From Acidobacteriaceae bacterium (lineage in GTDB: Bacteria > Acidobacteriota > Terriglobia > Terriglobales > Acidobacteriaceae): DNA of 64,000 nt. The translations under genes and the position numbers were made by a program. This document shows positions 9,027 through 17,571 of this stretch, in pieces (within the stretch, counting starts at the first letter, position 1; the number at the start of each line of letters is the position of its first letter). Where the stretch lies: positions 62,001 to 126,000 of the forward strand of contig JANXUC010000090.1 in the NCBI GenBank assembly GCA_025352065.1, read 5' to 3'. The notes beneath the pieces were generated by a model, which saw only the letters and a list, made by a program, of their open reading frames with translations, had not been told where the DNA came from and did not search any database.

Positions 9027-9569
9027 TTGGCTAAAACTGCAACCTCGCTGAGCGACACTCACGCTGAATTCATCCGCTCTCAAAATATGTTCTTCGTGGG
9101 AACGGCGCCCGTCGGCGCTCGGGGCCACATTAACGTTTCCCCTAAAGGCATGGATACGTTCCGCATCCTCAACCCCACAGCTATCGCTTATCTGGATCTT
9201 ACTGGCAGCGGCGTGGAAACCATCGCGCACCTTCGGGAAAACGGGCGCATTGTTATCATGTTCTGCGCTTTCCAAGGGCCACCGAACATTCTCCGGCTTT
9301 ATGGCCGAGGCCGTTCGGTCAAGCCTGAAGACGTGGAATTTCCGAGCTTGCAAGAATAATTTCCCGTTTTCGCCAGTACGCGCTCAATCATCGTTGTCGA
9401 CATCTCACGCGTCTCCGCCTCCTGCGGTTACGGAGTTCCTCTTATGCAACATGAGGGTGAACGGCCCCAGCTTCAGGCCTGGGTCAGCAAGAAGGGGCCA
9501 GATGGCCTGAGAGCATATCGTCAGGAAGAGAATCGTCAAAGCATTGACGGTTTGCCCGGTCTCGACTGA
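9027..9569 (+). pseudogene. PPOX-fold (pyridoxamine oxidase-like) gene with internal stop
   Basis: The TTG start has AGGAG seven bases upstream. The first 110 codons encode the N-terminal part of a flavin-binding, pyridoxamine 5'-phosphate oxidase-like protein (MFFVGTAP, HINVSPKG, AYLDLTGSG, RLYGRGR). A TAA at 9357-9359 ends it, but the same frame continues with typical C-terminal family sequence (IIVVDISRVSASCGYGVPL and SIDGLPGLD) to a TGA at 9567-9569. A single in-frame nonsense change therefore explains the break; there is no frameshift. The intact protein would be 180 residues, the family's usual length. TAA is not a selenocysteine codon, so recoding of the kind seen in the neighbouring selD is excluded. 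Confidence 0.8.
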
Positions 9570-9595
9570 CCGGGGCTGGCTTCATCTATACAATT

Positions 9596-9625
9596 TGTCA
9601 TTCTTCGCTTCGCTCAGCATGACAA
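9596..9625. repeat. TTGTCAT/ATGACAA repeat
   Basis: TTGTCAT and ATGACAA flank a short spacer containing TTCGCTTCGCTCAG. It is a diverged member of the GGAATGACAA repeat family and lies between the PPOX pseudogene and selD, which converge here. Confidence 0.45.
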
Positions 9626-9696
9626 ACTGGAGGGTGGCATGTATGAAACACACCCTTGCGGTTGGGAGCATCTGTGTGAAAAGTGTTTCTGCAGCG

Positions 9697-10752
9697 CTAG
9701 GACATGACAGAAACCAGCGACTTGCCTTCCGACAGAACCTCGCCAATCTCGACGACCGGAATGCCAGCGTCTCGCAGCGCTGTTCTAAGCCGGTCCGCAT
9801 CCTGCGAGGCCACCGAAATCAGCAACCCGCCCGCCGTCTGAGGGTCGAAGAGCAGCGTTTTCAGCTCTTCGATCACGCCCGCCTCGTAAGTTACGACACA
9901 CTCGGCGAACTCTCGATTGGCCTTCAATCCGGCAGGAATGTATCCCGCCCGAATGCACTCCCGCGCGCCTTCCAGAAGTGGTATCGCGTTAGCATGGATC
10001 TTCAAACTTACCTTCGAAGCCAGCGCCATCTCCCGCGCATGGCCGATTAGCCCGAAGCCTGTCACGTCGGTAAGTGAGTGGACAGCGAAGTTGCCTGTGC
10101 CAATAATTACTTCCGCAGCAATCTTATTGAGCGTCGTCATCGAAGCAGCTGCCGCGTCCATCCACGCAGGCAACGCAGTACCTCTCTTCACCGCCGTCGA
10201 GATCACGCCTGTGCCGAGGGCTTTCGTGAACAGCAAGCGGTCTCCTGCCTGCGCGCCACCGTTGGTCAGTATTTTCTTCGGATTGACAATCCCCGTAACT
10301 GCGTAACCAAACTTAATTTCTTCGTCGCGGATGCTATGTCCGCCGACGACCGTACACCCCGCTTCGATCATCTTCGAGAGGCCGCCGGCCAGAATTCGTT
10401 CCAAAATCGCCAGATCTTCTTTCTCCGGGAAGCACACCATGGCCAGTGCCGTCAAAGGCCGTCCACCCATGGCGTAAACATCACTCAGCGCATTCGTGGC
10501 CGCAATCTGGCCGAATGTATAAGGGTCATCGACAATCGGAGTAAAAAAATCGACTGTCTGCACCAGAGCCATATCGGGCGTGAGTAGATACACGCCCGCG
10601 TCGTCGGCGTGATCGAAGCCAACTAGAACGTTCGGGTCCTGTTGCCGGGCTAATTTCCCAAGCACCGTGTCCAGCACCGCCGGACTCAGCTTGGACGCTC
10701 AACCCGCCGCTTTCACTTTTTCGGTGAGGCGTACTTTCTTCGTGTCCGACAT
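9697..10752 (-). CDS. selD: Selenide, water dikinase (selenoprotein, UGA-encoded Sec)
   Basis: SelD makes selenophosphate from selenide and ATP, the selenium donor for Sec-tRNA and selenouridine. The body matches SelD throughout (TTDFF-like VQTVDFFTPIVDDPYTFGQIAATNALSD, VVGGHS, DVTGFGLIGH, DPQTAGGLL). The true start is the ATG at 10752. Codon 18 is TGA (10701-10699), in frame, in the context KAAG-U-ASKLSP; E. coli SelD has GAG-C-GCKISP, with the essential Cys17 and Lys20. Translation as Sec gives a 351-residue protein. A start at the GTG of 10677 would remove the active site. A SECIS-like hairpin follows the TGA. Sec-containing SelD is known from other bacteria such as Haemophilus. Confidence 0.93.
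10658..10694 (-). promoter_or_regulatory. Bacterial SECIS element in selD
   Basis: Downstream of the TGA at 10701-10699 the mRNA can fold with an inner stem GUCCGGC (10685-10679) and GCUGGAC (10675-10669), one G-U pair, closed by a GGU loop (10678-10676). An outer stem CCAAGC (10694-10689) pairs with GCUUGG (10663-10658). The loop G lies about 23 bases after the UGA, within the spacing of known bacterial SECIS hairpins, and GGU is also present in the E. coli fdhF apical loop. It should bind SelB, which is not encoded in this window. Confidence 0.8.
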
Positions 10753-10786
10753 AGCTTTGATTCTAAATGGAAGAAGCTCGTGTGGC

Positions 10787-10938
10787 AGCGGAGCTTTGCT
10801 CCGCTGTGCATTTGATTTCGTAGCGCTGCCGTCCCGGCGGCAGTCCGGGGGGCATCCCGCCCGCCGTTGCATATCTTTGAATCATCCCTGCGAGGGCGAG
10901 ACGCCCTCGCGACAGCCGGCAAGATGCCAGCGCTACAC
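10787..10938. repeat. Composite palindromic element
   Basis: Nested hairpins fill the space upstream of selD: AGCGGAGC/GCTCCGCT (10787-10805), GCGAGGGCG/CGCCCTCGC (10890-10910), and an outer pair GTAGCGCTG (10820-10828) with CAGCGCTAC (10928-10936). The first belongs to the dispersed GTGT(A/G)G-plus-hairpin family found across the window. No coding sequence. Confidence 0.6.
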
Positions 10939-10941
10939 GTT

Positions 10942-11460
10942 CTACTTCGTCGCGACCCGTAGTACTCGAATTTCCGGAAAATTCTGGTTCCATTGAATCG
11001 AGATGTGCTCGAAGATCAAACGGAATTGCGCCGACTCCCCGGGGCCAAGCGGCGCGGCGGAGAGTTCTACCGCATCGTCGTAAACACCGTTGTGCTTCAT
11101 CACGCGCAGCGACGATTGTTCTTTTTGCGCCACCTCATTCATGGAATTGAGAAATGTAGTTTCCACCAGTGCGCCCGCAACGGTCTTACTTCCAGCGTTG
11201 GTCACCTTGCCGTCAATGTAGGTGACAGTCCCGCCAGCCATGTTTTCAGCGCGGCTCATTTTGATGTCGCTGATTTGCAGGCGTGAGGCGTAAGCATCGG
11301 GCGTGGTGGGCTGCGGCGCATGATTTCCGCGGGCAAGCAAAAAGATTCCGCCGACAATCAACGCAACAATCGCAGCCCCGATGGCGAAGATGCGTCCCAT
11401 GGAGTTGCCAGGTTGCGGCGGAGCGGTCGGAGAGAGCGTGTCCATCGAAACGGTGTCCAT
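10942..11460 (-). CDS. Single-pass membrane protein with extracytoplasmic beta domain
   Basis: The protein has a short polar N-terminus, one membrane helix (about 28-48 of the longest version, GRIFAIGAAIVALIVGGIFLL), a short linker, and a C-terminal domain of about 110 residues with the pattern KVTNAGSKTVAGALVETTFLNSMNEV, like the FxLYD/DUF2393 type of Ig-like domain. Function is unknown. Start is uncertain: ATG at 11460 is used, with a second ATG-preceding TTG at 11478. The gene begins shortly after the tldE stop on the same strand, so it may be the last gene of a tldD-tldE transcript. Confidence 0.7.
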   Translation of the reverse strand: MDTVSMDTLSPTAPPQPGNSMGRIFAIGAAIVALIVGGIFLLARGNHAPQPTTPDAYASRLQISDIKMSRAENMAGGTVTYIDGKVTNAGSKTVAGALVETTFLNSMNEVAQKEQSSLRVMKHNGVYDDAVELSAAPLGPGESAQFRLIFEHISIQWNQNFPEIRVLRVATK

Positions 11461-11498
11461 CGAAGCGGAATCCACCAAAAGAGATGGTTTAATTTTTA

Positions 11499-12887
11499 CT
11501 ACTCGCCGCCGACCGTCAGGCCATCGATGCGAAGAGTGGGCGCGGCCACAGATCCCCGAAATTCCAGGTCGTTGCCAATTTCGGTGATGTTGAAAAACAT
11601 CTCTTTGAGATTGCCGCCCACCGTAATTTCTTCCACGGGATAGGTCAGTTCGCCGCCGGAAATCCAGAGTCCACCTGCGCCGCGCGAATAGTCGCCGGTG
11701 ACAAGATTTGCGCCGTGGCCGAGAAATTCCGTGACGTAGAGTCCGTCTTGAATGCCCGCGATAATCTCTTTTGGGGATTTCGTGCCCTGCTGCAAGAAGT
11801 AATTTCCCGGCCCAATGCCAGGGGTTCCAGCAAGGCCGCGTGAGGCGTTCGCCGTGGTCGTCATGCCCAACTTGCGTGCGGTGTAACTGTTGAGAAGATA
11901 CGATTGCAGAACGCCATTCTCAATGACCACCGTGCGGCGTGTGGGGATACCTTCGCCATCGAAGGGGCTGCTACCGAAACCGCCGACAATCGTGCCGTCG
12001 TCGATGACGGTGACGTTGTCCCCCGCAATCTTTTCGCCCAGCTTGCCCGCTAAGAAAGAGGCGCCCCGGTAGACAGAATCTCCGTTTACACCTTCAAAAA
12101 TGTGATCAAGAATCGAACGCGAAACCAATGGATCGAACACCACCGGCACCCGCGCCGTCTTTACCTTGCGTGCTCCCAGGCGCCGTAGGCTCCGTTGAGC
12201 CGCGATCTTGCCGACATGCTCGGGAGACTCCAGCGCCTTCAAGCTACGCGACATGTGGTACCAGTAATCGCGCTGCATAGCTCCATCTTCGGATTGCGCG
12301 ATAGGCACAGCCACAACCGAACAATAGGACCGTCGATACTCGCCGAGAAACCCCAGGGAATTGGCCAGAATCTTGTGACTGGTGGCGGCGTCAAACGACC
12401 CACCTTCCGAATTCTTAATGCGAGGATCGTAATCGAGCGCTGCTTTTTCCGCTCGCCGCGCATAGTCAATGCGTTCGGCACCAGGCAGCGAATAAACATC
12501 GGAATGGAACAACTTGAGATCGCCCGGCAAGGCGCCAAACAACGCTGCATCCGGCAAGCCCGAGTGCGGGTCTTCCGAAGTGATCTTCGCCAGCACCAGT
12601 GCGGAGCTGACCAGCTTCTCAATTCCATTTAAAGAAAAATCACTGGTGTAAGTGCTGGCGGCACGCTGGCCAAAAAAGACGCGAACTCCCAAAGCGCGCG
12701 ACCCAGCTTCTTTGAGTGTCTCGACTTCGCCAAGGCGAACCACGGTGGAGAACTCGTCGCCCTCTTGAATGACGGCTTCGGCAGCGGTTGCGCCGCCCGC
12801 CATCGCGCGACGAACTACGTCGGCGGCAAGTTCCTTAAGGTCAGTTTCGAGCTGCGAGGTTCTGGTTTCAAGTTGAGCTTCAGGCAT
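11499..12887 (-). CDS. pmbA: TldE/PmbA-type metalloprotease subunit
   Basis: TldE is the non-catalytic partner of TldD; the heterodimer unfolds and cleaves small peptides, including microcin B17 precursor and the CcdA antitoxin in E. coli. The 462 residues show the family pattern (LGVRVFFGQRAASTYTSDFS, PVVFDPLVSRSILDHIFEGVNGD, FDGEGIPTRRTVVIENGVLQSYLLNSYTA in pieces, and the C-terminal [24 protein letters not shown]). The HExxxH site of TldD is absent, as expected. It lies 36 bases downstream of tldD on the same strand. Confidence 0.93.
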   Translation of the reverse strand: MPEAQLETRTSQLETDLKELAADVVRRAMAGGATAAEAVIQEGDEFSTVVRLGEVETLKEAGSRALGVRVFFGQRAASTYTSDFSLNGIEKLVSSALVLAKITSEDPHSGLPDAALFGALPGDLKLFHSDVYSLPGAERIDYARRAEKAALDYDPRIKNSEGGSFDAATSHKILANSLGFLGEYRRSYCSVVAVPIAQSEDGAMQRDYWYHMSRSLKALESPEHVGKIAAQRSLRRLGARKVKTARVPVVFDPLVSRSILDHIFEGVNGDSVYRGASFLAGKLGEKIAGDNVTVIDDGTIVGGFGSSPFDGEGIPTRRTVVIENGVLQSYLLNSYTARKLGMTTTANASRGLAGTPGIGPGNYFLQQGTKSPKEIIAGIQDGLYVTEFLGHGANLVTGDYSRGAGGLWISGGELTYPVEEITVGGNLKEMFFNITEIGNDLEFRGSVAAPTLRIDGLTVGGE

Positions 12888-12923
12888 AGATACTTCTTCA
12901 TCGCTAAGACACTCAGAAAAACT

Positions 12924-14390
12924 TTACTGCATGAACCCGCCGCCCTCGCGCCGCGCGGTTCCACCGACGGTTAGGCGATCTACTTTTATAGTTGGAATCC
13001 CCACCCCGACCGGTACCGACTGCCCATCCTTGCCGCAGGTGCCCACGCCCTCGTCGAGCTGCAAGTCGTTTCCAACCATGGAAACGCGCGTCAGCACATC
13101 GGGCCCGTTGCCAATCAGCGTTGCCCCACGCAGTGGAGCCGTGATCTTGCCGTCTTCAATCAGATACGCCTCGGAGGCCGAGAACACAAACTTGCCGTTC
13201 GTGATATCGACCTGTCCGCCGCCAAAGTTGACGGCATACATTCCGCGCTTCACCGATTTCAAAATGTCTTCCGGGTTATCTTCCCCGGAGAGCATATAAG
13301 TATTCGTCATGCGTGGCATGGGAATGTGTTCGTAACTCTCCCGCCGTCCGTTACCGGTGTCGGGCAATCCGGTCAGGCGCGAGGAAAGCTTGTCGCTCAA
13401 GTAATTCTTCAGAATTCCTTTTTCGATCAGCACAGTATTTTGCGTCGGCTGGCCTTCATCGTCGAAATTCAGCGACCCGCGCCGCCACGGCATAGTTCCG
13501 TTATCAACAATTGTGCATTTGTCGCTGGCCACGCGCTTTCCGAGCAGACCCGCAAACGCAGAAGTCTTCTTGCGATTGAAGTCCGCTTCGAGGCCATGTC
13601 CGATGGCCTCATGCAGCAGCACTCCTGGCCATCCGGGGCCGAGCACCACTTCCATATCGCCCGCCGGAGCTTCGCGAGCATCCAATTGCAGAACAGCCTG
13701 CCGCGCCGATTCCTTGGCGAAATGCTCAGGCGACTTGTCTCCCGAGAAAAAGTCCAGCGCCACTCGACCACCGCCGCCGTGGCTGCCGCGCGCGGAATTC
13801 GTTTCCGTCTTCGCGATGCATCCCACGTTGAAGCGAGCTAGCGGTTGCGAATCTTCTGCAAACGTCCCATCCGAGCCCACAATCAGAATCCTGCGCAACT
13901 CATCGCCGTAGCTAATGCGGACTTCCTTAATCCGGGAATCGTAAGCGCGGGCAGCCACATCTGCGCGTTGCAGCAAAGCTACCTTCGCCGTGATTTCCGC
14001 ATCCACCGAGGCCAGCGCAATCGGATACAAGCTGCGGTGTGGTTTCTCCTTGAATGCGGCAACTGTTTCTTTTGTGGAACCGCTGGCAATCAATGCCGCC
14101 GTTTTCGCCGCATGCAACAGCCGCTCGGGAGAAAGATTGTCAGTATATGCATAACCCGTGCGCTCGCCCGAAAGCACACGCACACCGCAGCCCGCCGAAA
14201 TTCCCTGCGATGCCGACTTCACCAGCGACTCGTCCATGCTGAGCGAAGTCGAAGTCTGATACTCAAAATAAAGATCGGCATAGTCGCCGCCCGCCGACAG
14301 AGCCGCTGCCAGATAGCGCTCCAAATCGCGGTGCGTCAATCCGTACTGATCGAAGAAGAATTTTTGCTTGTCCACCGTTTGAATATTCAT
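12924..14390 (-). CDS. tldD: Metalloprotease TldD
   Basis: Catalytic subunit of the TldD/TldE protease. The zinc motif HEAIGHGLEAD is present in the middle of the protein, followed by the family's C-terminal GNGPDVLTRVSMVGNDLQLDEG and a GxCGKxGQ stretch. ATG at 14390 (MNIQTVDKQKFFFDQYG) is chosen over an upstream in-frame start at 14474, because the family N-terminus begins here and the extra residues look non-coding. Predicted length 488. It is the first gene of the tldD-tldE pair; the space to the divergent orphan nuclease-like gene is about 200 bases. Confidence 0.95.
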   Translation of the reverse strand: MNIQTVDKQKFFFDQYGLTHRDLERYLAAALSAGGDYADLYFEYQTSTSLSMDESLVKSASQGISAGCGVRVLSGERTGYAYTDNLSPERLLHAAKTAALIASGSTKETVAAFKEKPHRSLYPIALASVDAEITAKVALLQRADVAARAYDSRIKEVRISYGDELRRILIVGSDGTFAEDSQPLARFNVGCIAKTETNSARGSHGGGGRVALDFFSGDKSPEHFAKESARQAVLQLDAREAPAGDMEVVLGPGWPGVLLHEAIGHGLEADFNRKKTSAFAGLLGKRVASDKCTIVDNGTMPWRRGSLNFDDEGQPTQNTVLIEKGILKNYLSDKLSSRLTGLPDTGNGRRESYEHIPMPRMTNTYMLSGEDNPEDILKSVKRGMYAVNFGGGQVDITNGKFVFSASEAYLIEDGKITAPLRGATLIGNGPDVLTRVSMVGNDLQLDEGVGTCGKDGQSVPVGVGIPTIKVDRLTVGGTARREGGGFMQ

Positions 14391-14609
14391 AAATAGAGTT
14401 TCCTGAAGCCGGAGCCAGTCCGCAGCTGGATGGATGCTGTCCGTTGGATGCTCGCAGGGCGCACCACGGATCAAAGCAGGCCTCTAATTATCCCACATGC
14501 AGTAGCGCCGGAAGGTGACCCATTTCAGGTACGAAAGTCGCCGAAGTAACTTAGCCGGAACCCTCTAGCTCCCTTCGAGGACTTGAACCTGGAGCGCGTA
14601 GCCCTGAGC

Positions 14610-16196
14610 ATGGGTAGACAAGCTAAGAATCCAAGGAGTTCCAGCCTGATCGCCGCAGAAGCCCTGACCCGCACCATCGGAGACTACCTCGCCGGCTCGC
14701 GCAATGCGATCGTGCTGGAGGATGGCGCCGCCATCTTTGACCTTACGCGCTCGAAATATTCTCTTTCCGGCGAGCATGGCAAGTGCCTGCTCCACCTTTG
14801 GTCGGATGAGCGCAACGCCGTCCGTCGCGTGATCGAGGCGGAAGAAAGAAGAGGCTCGCTGCAGCTCACCGTGCAGCGCATGGGTCAGCCACGCCCCACA
14901 AAGCTTGAAATATGCCGTAACCAGGATTCGCGCACGCCCGCCGCCAGAAAAGCCGTTCGCGCCGCGTATCAAGGCAAGCTGCAGCGCGTGTTGGAAAGAC
15001 AGTTCGTCGGCTTTCACGTCACGCACATCACGTCGGGCGCCGACCTGGAACGCTCGTTCGGCCCAGTCTATGCGCGAGGGTTGCTGCGCCGAGGCCAGTC
15101 CGCTTTTGCGGTTTTCGGCGTGAATGCCCAGGAAGCTCAGTCCTCCATTGATGCTTCGCTGACCTCCGCCATCTTATGGCTCGATGTCTGCCGCCAATCG
15201 CACGTGAGCAAGACTCATGTTGAGGGCGTGAAACTCTTCGTTCCCGCTGGAACCGCCGCCCTCGTCCGCGCTCGCATGTCGCAACTCAATCCCGTCGCCG
15301 CAAAGTGGCAGCTGCACGAAGTCAACGAGCTGGAAGAAACCATCCACGAACTCGACTGCTCCGACCGTGGCAATATCGAAACTCGACTCGTCCGTTGCAC
15401 CGACGAAGATGCCGCACACGAGCGCTTTGCTGCAGCCCGGGCGGCGATTCGGGAAATCATTCCAGAAGCGGAAGCCACAATCCTTTCCGCCGGCGAGATG
15501 GCCTTCCGCTGCCACGGCCTCGAATTCGCCCGCGCCCGCTGGGGTCCCGATGAACTTTCATTCCGCAACCGCGTTGAAATTGTTTTTGGTGTCGGCGCAG
15601 AAGAGACAGTTCTTACGGAAGAAAACCATCCGCGTTTCCTTCGCGGCATTCACGAGATCGCCGAAGTCCGCCACGCCGAAGGCCCACGCGACCACCCACT
15701 CTGGCGATTGCAGCCCGAACGCTGGCTGGAAACGCTGGCTATGCAGAACCTCCGCGCGCTCGACGAACGTCTGGATGCCGCCTGCCGCTATTCACAAATG
15801 CCAGCCTTCTCCGCCGCCGACCGCGCTATGATTGACGTGTTAGCCGTAACCCGCGAAGGCCGCCTTTCTGTTCTGGAACTCAAAGCGGAAGAAGATATCC
15901 ACCTACCCATGCAAGGCTTGGACTACTGGTCCCGCGTGGCCTGGCACCACACGCGAGGAGAATTTCAACGCTTCGGATATTTCCCCGGCCGCGAGCTTTC
16001 TCCTCTGAAACCTCTGTTAATGCTGGTCGCGCCCGCGCTGCACGTTCATCCCTCCACCGATACGCTGCTCCGCTATCTTTCCCCCGAAATCGACTGGATA
16101 TTCCTCGGCATCGACGAGCGCTGGCGCGAAAACCTAAGGGTCGTATTTCGCAAACGGCCCGAAACCAGAACAAACCAGGATCCCCGCGCCGCATAG
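14610..16196 (+). CDS. Orphan protein with PD-(D/E)XK nuclease-like C-terminus
   Basis: I do not recognise a named family. The 528-residue protein has an uncharacterised N-terminal two thirds with several Arg-rich helices. Its last third carries a plausible PD-(D/E)XK core: Glu of WLETLAMQNL (about 374), Asp of AMIDVLAV (about 409), then LELKAEED with Glu423 and Lys425, and a Gln/Trp segment MQGLDYW after it. This is the order and spacing of restriction-endonuclease-fold nucleases, whose Asp, Glu and Lys bind metal. The start is ATG at 14610; a TTG at 14583 is possible. It stands alone between tldD and the UvrC-like gene, which converges on it. A DNA-processing role is inference. Confidence 0.8.
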   Translation: MGRQAKNPRSSSLIAAEALTRTIGDYLAGSRNAIVLEDGAAIFDLTRSKYSLSGEHGKCLLHLWSDERNAVRRVIEAEERRGSLQLTVQRMGQPRPTKLEICRNQDSRTPAARKAVRAAYQGKLQRVLERQFVGFHVTHITSGADLERSFGPVYARGLLRRGQSAFAVFGVNAQEAQSSIDASLTSAILWLDVCRQSHVSKTHVEGVKLFVPAGTAALVRARMSQLNPVAAKWQLHEVNELEETIHELDCSDRGNIETRLVRCTDEDAAHERFAAARAAIREIIPEAEATILSAGEMAFRCHGLEFARARWGPDELSFRNRVEIVFGVGAEETVLTEENHPRFLRGIHEIAEVRHAEGPRDHPLWRLQPERWLETLAMQNLRALDERLDAACRYSQMPAFSAADRAMIDVLAVTREGRLSVLELKAEEDIHLPMQGLDYWSRVAWHHTRGEFQRFGYFPGRELSPLKPLLMLVAPALHVHPSTDTLLRYLSPEIDWIFLGIDERWRENLRVVFRKRPETRTNQDPRAA

Positions 16197-16232
16197 TGCT
16201 GACACTACTGCGTCTGGCGTCGCCCCCGCTTG

Positions 16233-16272
16233 TTGTCATTCCGAACAGTTCTATCGTGAGGAATCTGCTATC
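16233..16272. repeat. GTCATTCCGA-type repeat
   Basis: A copy of the dispersed element, here read as TTGTCATTCCGAACAG, then GAGGAATCTGC. It overlaps the 3' end of the UvrC-like gene's coding region or its stop, and lies between two convergent genes. Confidence 0.6.
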
Positions 16273-17504
16273 ACTTCAGGAACTGCTGAATCCTTCTCTC
16301 CCCGCCAAACCCGCCCAATTCCTCGCACCACACGCCGCATCGGCAACTGCCCTTTGTCATCCGCCAGAAAAATCTCGCCCACGCGATTTGACCTGTAATA
16401 CCAGCGCTTCAAAATCGCCAGATGTTCCATCGTCTCCATCGCAGAGTTAGCCTCCAGTGGCGACGCAAGAGCAATGCAGGCCTCCACGCGCGCTTCCATC
16501 GACTGCGACTTCGTATGCTCCGGAGGTTGAATCAGAAAATTCTGCGGCCCGCGAACTACCCCGCCTTGCACGAGAAAAAGAGCTACAGAATCCGCTTCGG
16601 TCGGGATGGAAGCGCCTACCTTCAAAGAGGATGTTTTTGAAGACGCGGCAGAGACAGTCGCCGCTGGCTGCACAATCAGCGCAAACAGTCGATCAATCCT
16701 CCCCACAATTTCCGGCAACTGGCCCACCACCGATTTCAATTTTTCCAGCTTGGCATGGATTCCAGCAGCCTCTTCGAACGCCAAATTCTCCGCCGCTCCT
16801 TCGCGCGCTGACGAAATCTCCCGCACCAGCGACTGCCCCCGCGAATCCAAAAATCCCTGCACCCGCGTCACTTCGCTGCGATACTCCTCGTCCGTACAGC
16901 CCTTAAAACACGGCGCCAGACACATCTTCATTTCGGAGTAGATGCAGCCCGGAAACGCGGGATCGGGATGCAAATCTTCCAAGCAACGCCGCAGTTTGAA
17001 GAAATCCAGCGAATCGTTCAGGAATTTCTCCGCCGTGGCCCGCCCAGCAAAAGGCCCGTAATAAAGCGTCCGCGCGTTGGACGAACCGTCCCCCATTCGT
17101 CCTAGCCGCGTCGTCACCGACGCTCGCGGATACTCGTTCTCTAAATGAAACCTAACCAGCGGCGCCATCCGAAATCGCAACCGGTCCGCATACGTCTTCG
17201 GAAAATGTTCCCGCAAAAGTTGATAGAGCAGAAACCCAGACTCAAAGTCCGACCCCGTCCGCGAGTACTCAATCCACCGGACGCGTTCCCGCAGATTCAG
17301 TCGCCGCGAGCGCTCTTCCGGCGCCGAAAGCAAGCGCTGCAACCGCCGAAGCAAGTTCGCCGTCTTCGTGATGTAAGGCTCTGTAGGTGGAAGTCCAGGC
17401 CCGGCGTCTTCTCCGCGCAGCAGAAACACTCCCGCCGCCGCAGGCACAGCAGCAAAAATCTCAGCATCGCGCTCGGGGACAAACTCTAACCGCTCAGTCA
17501 GCAC
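16251..17504 (-). CDS. UvrC-like protein lacking both nuclease activities
   Basis: The 417-residue protein corresponds to the N-terminal two thirds of UvrC, with the RNase H-like nuclease and helix-hairpin-helix domains absent. The GIY-YIG region (about 20-97) is degenerate: GVY is GVF (25-27), YVGK is YITK (44-47), and the catalytic Glu of LLExxLIK is Tyr (94). In contrast the four iron-sulfur cysteines are kept with UvrC spacing (Cys174, 187, 195, 199; E. coli 154, 166, 174, 178), as is the UVR motif LAFEEAAGIHAKLEKL that binds UvrB. It looks like a non-cutting UvrB partner. The start is GTG at 17504. Its C-terminus runs into a repeat. Confidence 0.8.
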   Translation of the reverse strand: MLTERLEFVPERDAEIFAAVPAAAGVFLLRGEDAGPGLPPTEPYITKTANLLRRLQRLLSAPEERSRRLNLRERVRWIEYSRTGSDFESGFLLYQLLREHFPKTYADRLRFRMAPLVRFHLENEYPRASVTTRLGRMGDGSSNARTLYYGPFAGRATAEKFLNDSLDFFKLRRCLEDLHPDPAFPGCIYSEMKMCLAPCFKGCTDEEYRSEVTRVQGFLDSRGQSLVREISSAREGAAENLAFEEAAGIHAKLEKLKSVVGQLPEIVGRIDRLFALIVQPAATVSAASSKTSSLKVGASIPTEADSVALFLVQGGVVRGPQNFLIQPPEHTKSQSMEARVEACIALASPLEANSAMETMEHLAILKRWYYRSNRVGEIFLADDKGQLPMRRVVRGIGRVWRGEKDSAVPEVIADSSR

Positions 17505-17530
17505 GCAAGCATTCTACTAAGCTTGTGTGG

Positions 17531-17550
17531 TAGCGGAGCTTGCTCCGCTA
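17531..17550. repeat. GTGTGG-type hairpin repeat
   Basis: TAGCGGAGC and GCTCCGCTA form a 9-base-pair stem preceded by GTGTGG. The same word recurs at 10.79 and 40.53 kb. Confidence 0.6.
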
Positions 17551-17571
17551 GGCGAGATGCGAAAATGCCAC

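Noticed and set aside
9357-9359. Stop inside the PPOX-fold gene as a second recoded selenocysteine
   Set aside because: The codon is TAA, not TGA, and no SECIS-like hairpin follows.
10677-10752. The TGA in selD as a simple frameshift or pseudogene
   Set aside because: Frame, start codon, active-site alignment and SECIS hairpin all agree with Sec insertion.
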